A stretch of DNA of 64,000 nt from Leptotrichia sp. HSP-536 (GTDB lineage Bacteria; Fusobacteriota; Fusobacteriia; Fusobacteriales; Leptotrichiaceae): assembly GCF_041199985.1 (NCBI RefSeq), contig NZ_CP165647.1:1364001-1428000 (forward strand), given 5' to 3'. The position numbers were made by a program, and so were the translations under genes. Positions 62,293-64,000 of the stretch are shown here, one piece after another (positions within the stretch are counted from its first letter, which is position 1; every line of letters starts with the position of its first letter). The notes under the pieces are model-generated. The model had not been told where the DNA came from and made no database searches. It saw nothing but the letters and a program-made list of their open reading frames with translations.

Positions 62293-64000
62293 ATGAAAAA
62301 AATGTATGATGTAAAAGATATTGCCAACTGGTTTTTAACTTATAATTCGTATATGGAAACCAATCAAGGTGCGGATGGAATGAGCAATTTTAAATTGCAA
62401 AAATTACTCTATTATGCACAATCAGCTGTTAAAAATAATCTTGAAGTTGAAAGCCTACAGGATTATGAAAAAATGAGACAGATAGGAATAAATGCAAGTG
62501 TTGGAAATGTAACAGGAGAAAATAAATCCTATGGCGGTGGTGTAAATTACACAGGAAGGGATAAAAACTGGGTAAATGAACAGACTTCATTAATTGGAAG
62601 AAACAGTGTAAATGTTGAAGTAGGCAATAAGCTGACAATAGCAGGAGCAAAAATTGCAAACGAGAAAAACGGTATTGACAAAGGGAACCTTATTGTAAAA
62701 GCTAATGAAATTGAAGCACGTGATATTGTAAGCAAGGATAATTTCTTGGCACTGGATACAAATGCAAATATCACAAGAAGAGACATAATAAATAAACAAA
62801 AGGGTAACAAAGATAATAACTATGTTGTAGAACGTTATGAAAATGATGGTGGAGTAGGATTTGCAGGAAGTGAAGTGGAAAAAGTAAGCAGAGCAACTAT
62901 CGGAAATGGAACAATAGTTACTAATCAAGGCACAGTTGGTGTAAATCGTGATATATCTAAATCTGATGAAAAGACAAGAGATGTAGAAGTAAAAAGAGTC
63001 GGACTAGATTACAACGATGAAAGAAAAGGATGGGGGAAAGTAAATCAGATAATTTCAGAAAATGCTGGAACTATTGGTAAGTTTACTGATAAAATTTCTT
63101 TTATTCCACAGTTTGTTGCTGGAAAAAGTAATGAAGATACATTTAGAGCAGCAACATTTAAAACCATAAGACAAGTTGAGGATGCAATTGATACTAAATT
63201 GTACAATGAGGAACACGGATTGATTCCTACATCTGGACAATATGGTGCAGTTGGAGAATTTATTTTAAAAGCCTTTACTGAAAATAAAGTTGATGGAATT
63301 ACAATAAGAGGAAGAGGAAACACTGTAGAGTCTATGACTAAAATTGAAAGATTAGATGATCTTCCTATTAGTGAAAATCAAAAGGACTTGTTTGGAAATG
63401 GAATGGCCGAAGAACTTGAAAGAGGATCTGCTAATGCAGTTAATCAATATAGATCTCAGGATGCAATAAAAAATAGAGAAGAATTTGAAATAACATTAAC
63501 TTATAATCAAACAATGGGACGTGTATGGGACGGAGTGGAAAGTATATTTGGTAAGTTGTTTAATGGGAAAGGAAATATTTCAACAGGAATTGCAAAAGGA
63601 TACAATACTTTAATTAGAACAAATAATCCAAATCAACAGTATCATATTAGACAGTATAGTCAAGGTAACCTTTATTTTGAAGGTGGAGTTAATTTGTCAA
63701 TTAAAAATGGAGATATGGATTTTTCTAATATTTCTTTGGATCATACTGGAAGCCCAAGAGCTGACAAAATTTTTTATGAACAAGGTAGCATTGCTGGTTA
63801 TAAAAATTTAGGTTCTGCTTCAAATTTTAAAGATGGAATTACAAGTGAAGATGGATATTTTTTAGGTATGAAAGGAATAATTTCTGAGAAAAAACAAGTA
63901 AATATGGGAGAAATAGAAAATCATCAAAGAACATTTATTCAAGATAAATTTAAAAATATTTCTGCATTAGCAACAATAGAAACAGATATAACATTATTGT
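62293..64000 (+). CDS. Chimeric ORF: Panacea/DUF4065-type N-terminus joined to a two-partner-secretion exoprotein C-terminus (partial)
   Basis: A frame open from ATG 62293 (or 62302) to the window end, 569 codons with no stop. Residues 1-46 read VKDIANWFLTYNSYMETNQG and MSNFKLQKLLYYAQSAVK, the start of Panacea/SocA-like antitoxins (DUF4065). From about residue 49 it becomes LEVESLQDYEKMRQIGINAS, NYTGRDKNWVNEQTSLIGRN and VNVEVGNKLTIAGAKIANEK, the hemagglutinin-repeat region of FhaB/CdiA-like exoproteins. GGVGFAGSEVEKVSRATIGN and a more globular region follow. There is no signal peptide or TPS domain, so it cannot be exported as it stands. The join near 62436 looks like illegitimate recombination. 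The C-terminal toxin or repeat end lies beyond the window. Confidence 0.7.
   Translation, partial: MKKMYDVKDIANWFLTYNSYMETNQGADGMSNFKLQKLLYYAQSAVKNNLEVESLQDYEKMRQIGINASVGNVTGENKSYGGGVNYTGRDKNWVNEQTSLIGRNSVNVEVGNKLTIAGAKIANEKNGIDKGNLIVKANEIEARDIVSKDNFLALDTNANITRRDIINKQKGNKDNNYVVERYENDGGVGFAGSEVEKVSRATIGNGTIVTNQGTVGVNRDISKSDEKTRDVEVKRVGLDYNDERKGWGKVNQIISENAGTIGKFTDKISFIPQFVAGKSNEDTFRAATFKTIRQVEDAIDTKLYNEEHGLIPTSGQYGAVGEFILKAFTENKVDGITIRGRGNTVESMTKIERLDDLPISENQKDLFGNGMAEELERGSANAVNQYRSQDAIKNREEFEITLTYNQTMGRVWDGVESIFGKLFNGKGNISTGIAKGYNTLIRTNNPNQQYHIRQYSQGNLYFEGGVNLSIKNGDMDFSNISLDHTGSPRADKIFYEQGSIAGYKNLGSASNFKDGITSEDGYFLGMKGIISEKKQVNMGEIENHQRTFIQDKFKNISALATIETDITLL

Noticed and set aside
1..64000. 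CRISPR array, tRNA or rRNA genes
   Set aside because: I saw no regularly spaced repeat-spacer units, no cloverleaf with T-loop consensus and no rRNA signature. The only short regular repeats are the four iterons at 35931-36008.

Overview
The window is very AT-rich DNA from a bacterium most consistent with the Fusobacteriota, probably Leptotrichia. The evidence is the codon and base composition, a giant autotransporter with the N-terminal region typical of that group, and strong AGGAGG-type ribosome sites before chromosomal genes. No database search was possible, so the genus is an inference.

Layout. (1) 1-7.6 kb: a cut-off flavodoxin-fold reductase, a marR/ABC-ATPase pair divergent from an MDR-type oxidoreductase with overlapping promoters over a palindrome, an insertion sequence with 26-bp target duplications (2850-3938), and cobalamin-dependent metH. 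(2) 7.7-24 kb, all minus strand: a ~2,400-residue autotransporter broken near its barrel by a 1-nt slip, a small membrane/cupin/DUF1003 group, and a tandem array of secreted proteins (lipoprotein + MORN_2 partner, lipoprotein + MORN_2 partner, lipoprotein alone). (3) 24-33.6 kb, plus strand: thrC, purD, a dus gene, a three-peptidase group (S66, M19, C26 folds) suited to muropeptide or gamma-glutamyl peptide breakdown, and a Na/Pi cotransporter.

(4) 33.6 kb to the window end: an integrative and conjugative element, or its remains, inserted directly after the Na/Pi cotransporter terminator. It starts with a broken tyrosine integrase and an XRE/Cro-like switch whose promoter carries an 11-bp inverted repeat. 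Next come a replication initiator with four 22-23-bp-spaced iterons inside its own coding sequence, a DnaC-like loader overlapping it by 89 bp, small unknown genes, an AbrB-type/Fic pair behind a 13-bp inverted-repeat operator, and a MobA/MobL relaxase. A nest of insertion sequences follows: a second copy of the 26-bp-TSD element, split by two tandem ISLre2-type copies, with a third ISLre2-type copy in its target duplication. After that is a P-type type IV secretion operon (VirB2, 8, 9, 10, D4, B11, B3, B4, B5, B6) preceded by two similar hairpin leaders. The element continues with a small-protein/GNAT pair.

At the right edge is an ORF open to the window end (62293-64000). It joins about 45 residues of a Panacea-type antitoxin in frame to the C-terminal part of a two-partner-secretion exoprotein.

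Several genes (autotransporter, VirB8, VirB6, IS transposases, integrase, relaxase tail) carry single-base frame changes, many in homopolymers. Decay, recoding and sequencing error must be told apart before calling the element dead. The most unusual signals are the inverted 10-bp spacer between the tandem ISLre2 copies, the 26-bp-TSD element with its start-codon-blocking inverted repeat, the iterons inside the rep gene, the leader hairpins before the secretion operon, and the antitoxin-exoprotein chimera. No tRNA, rRNA or CRISPR array was recognised.
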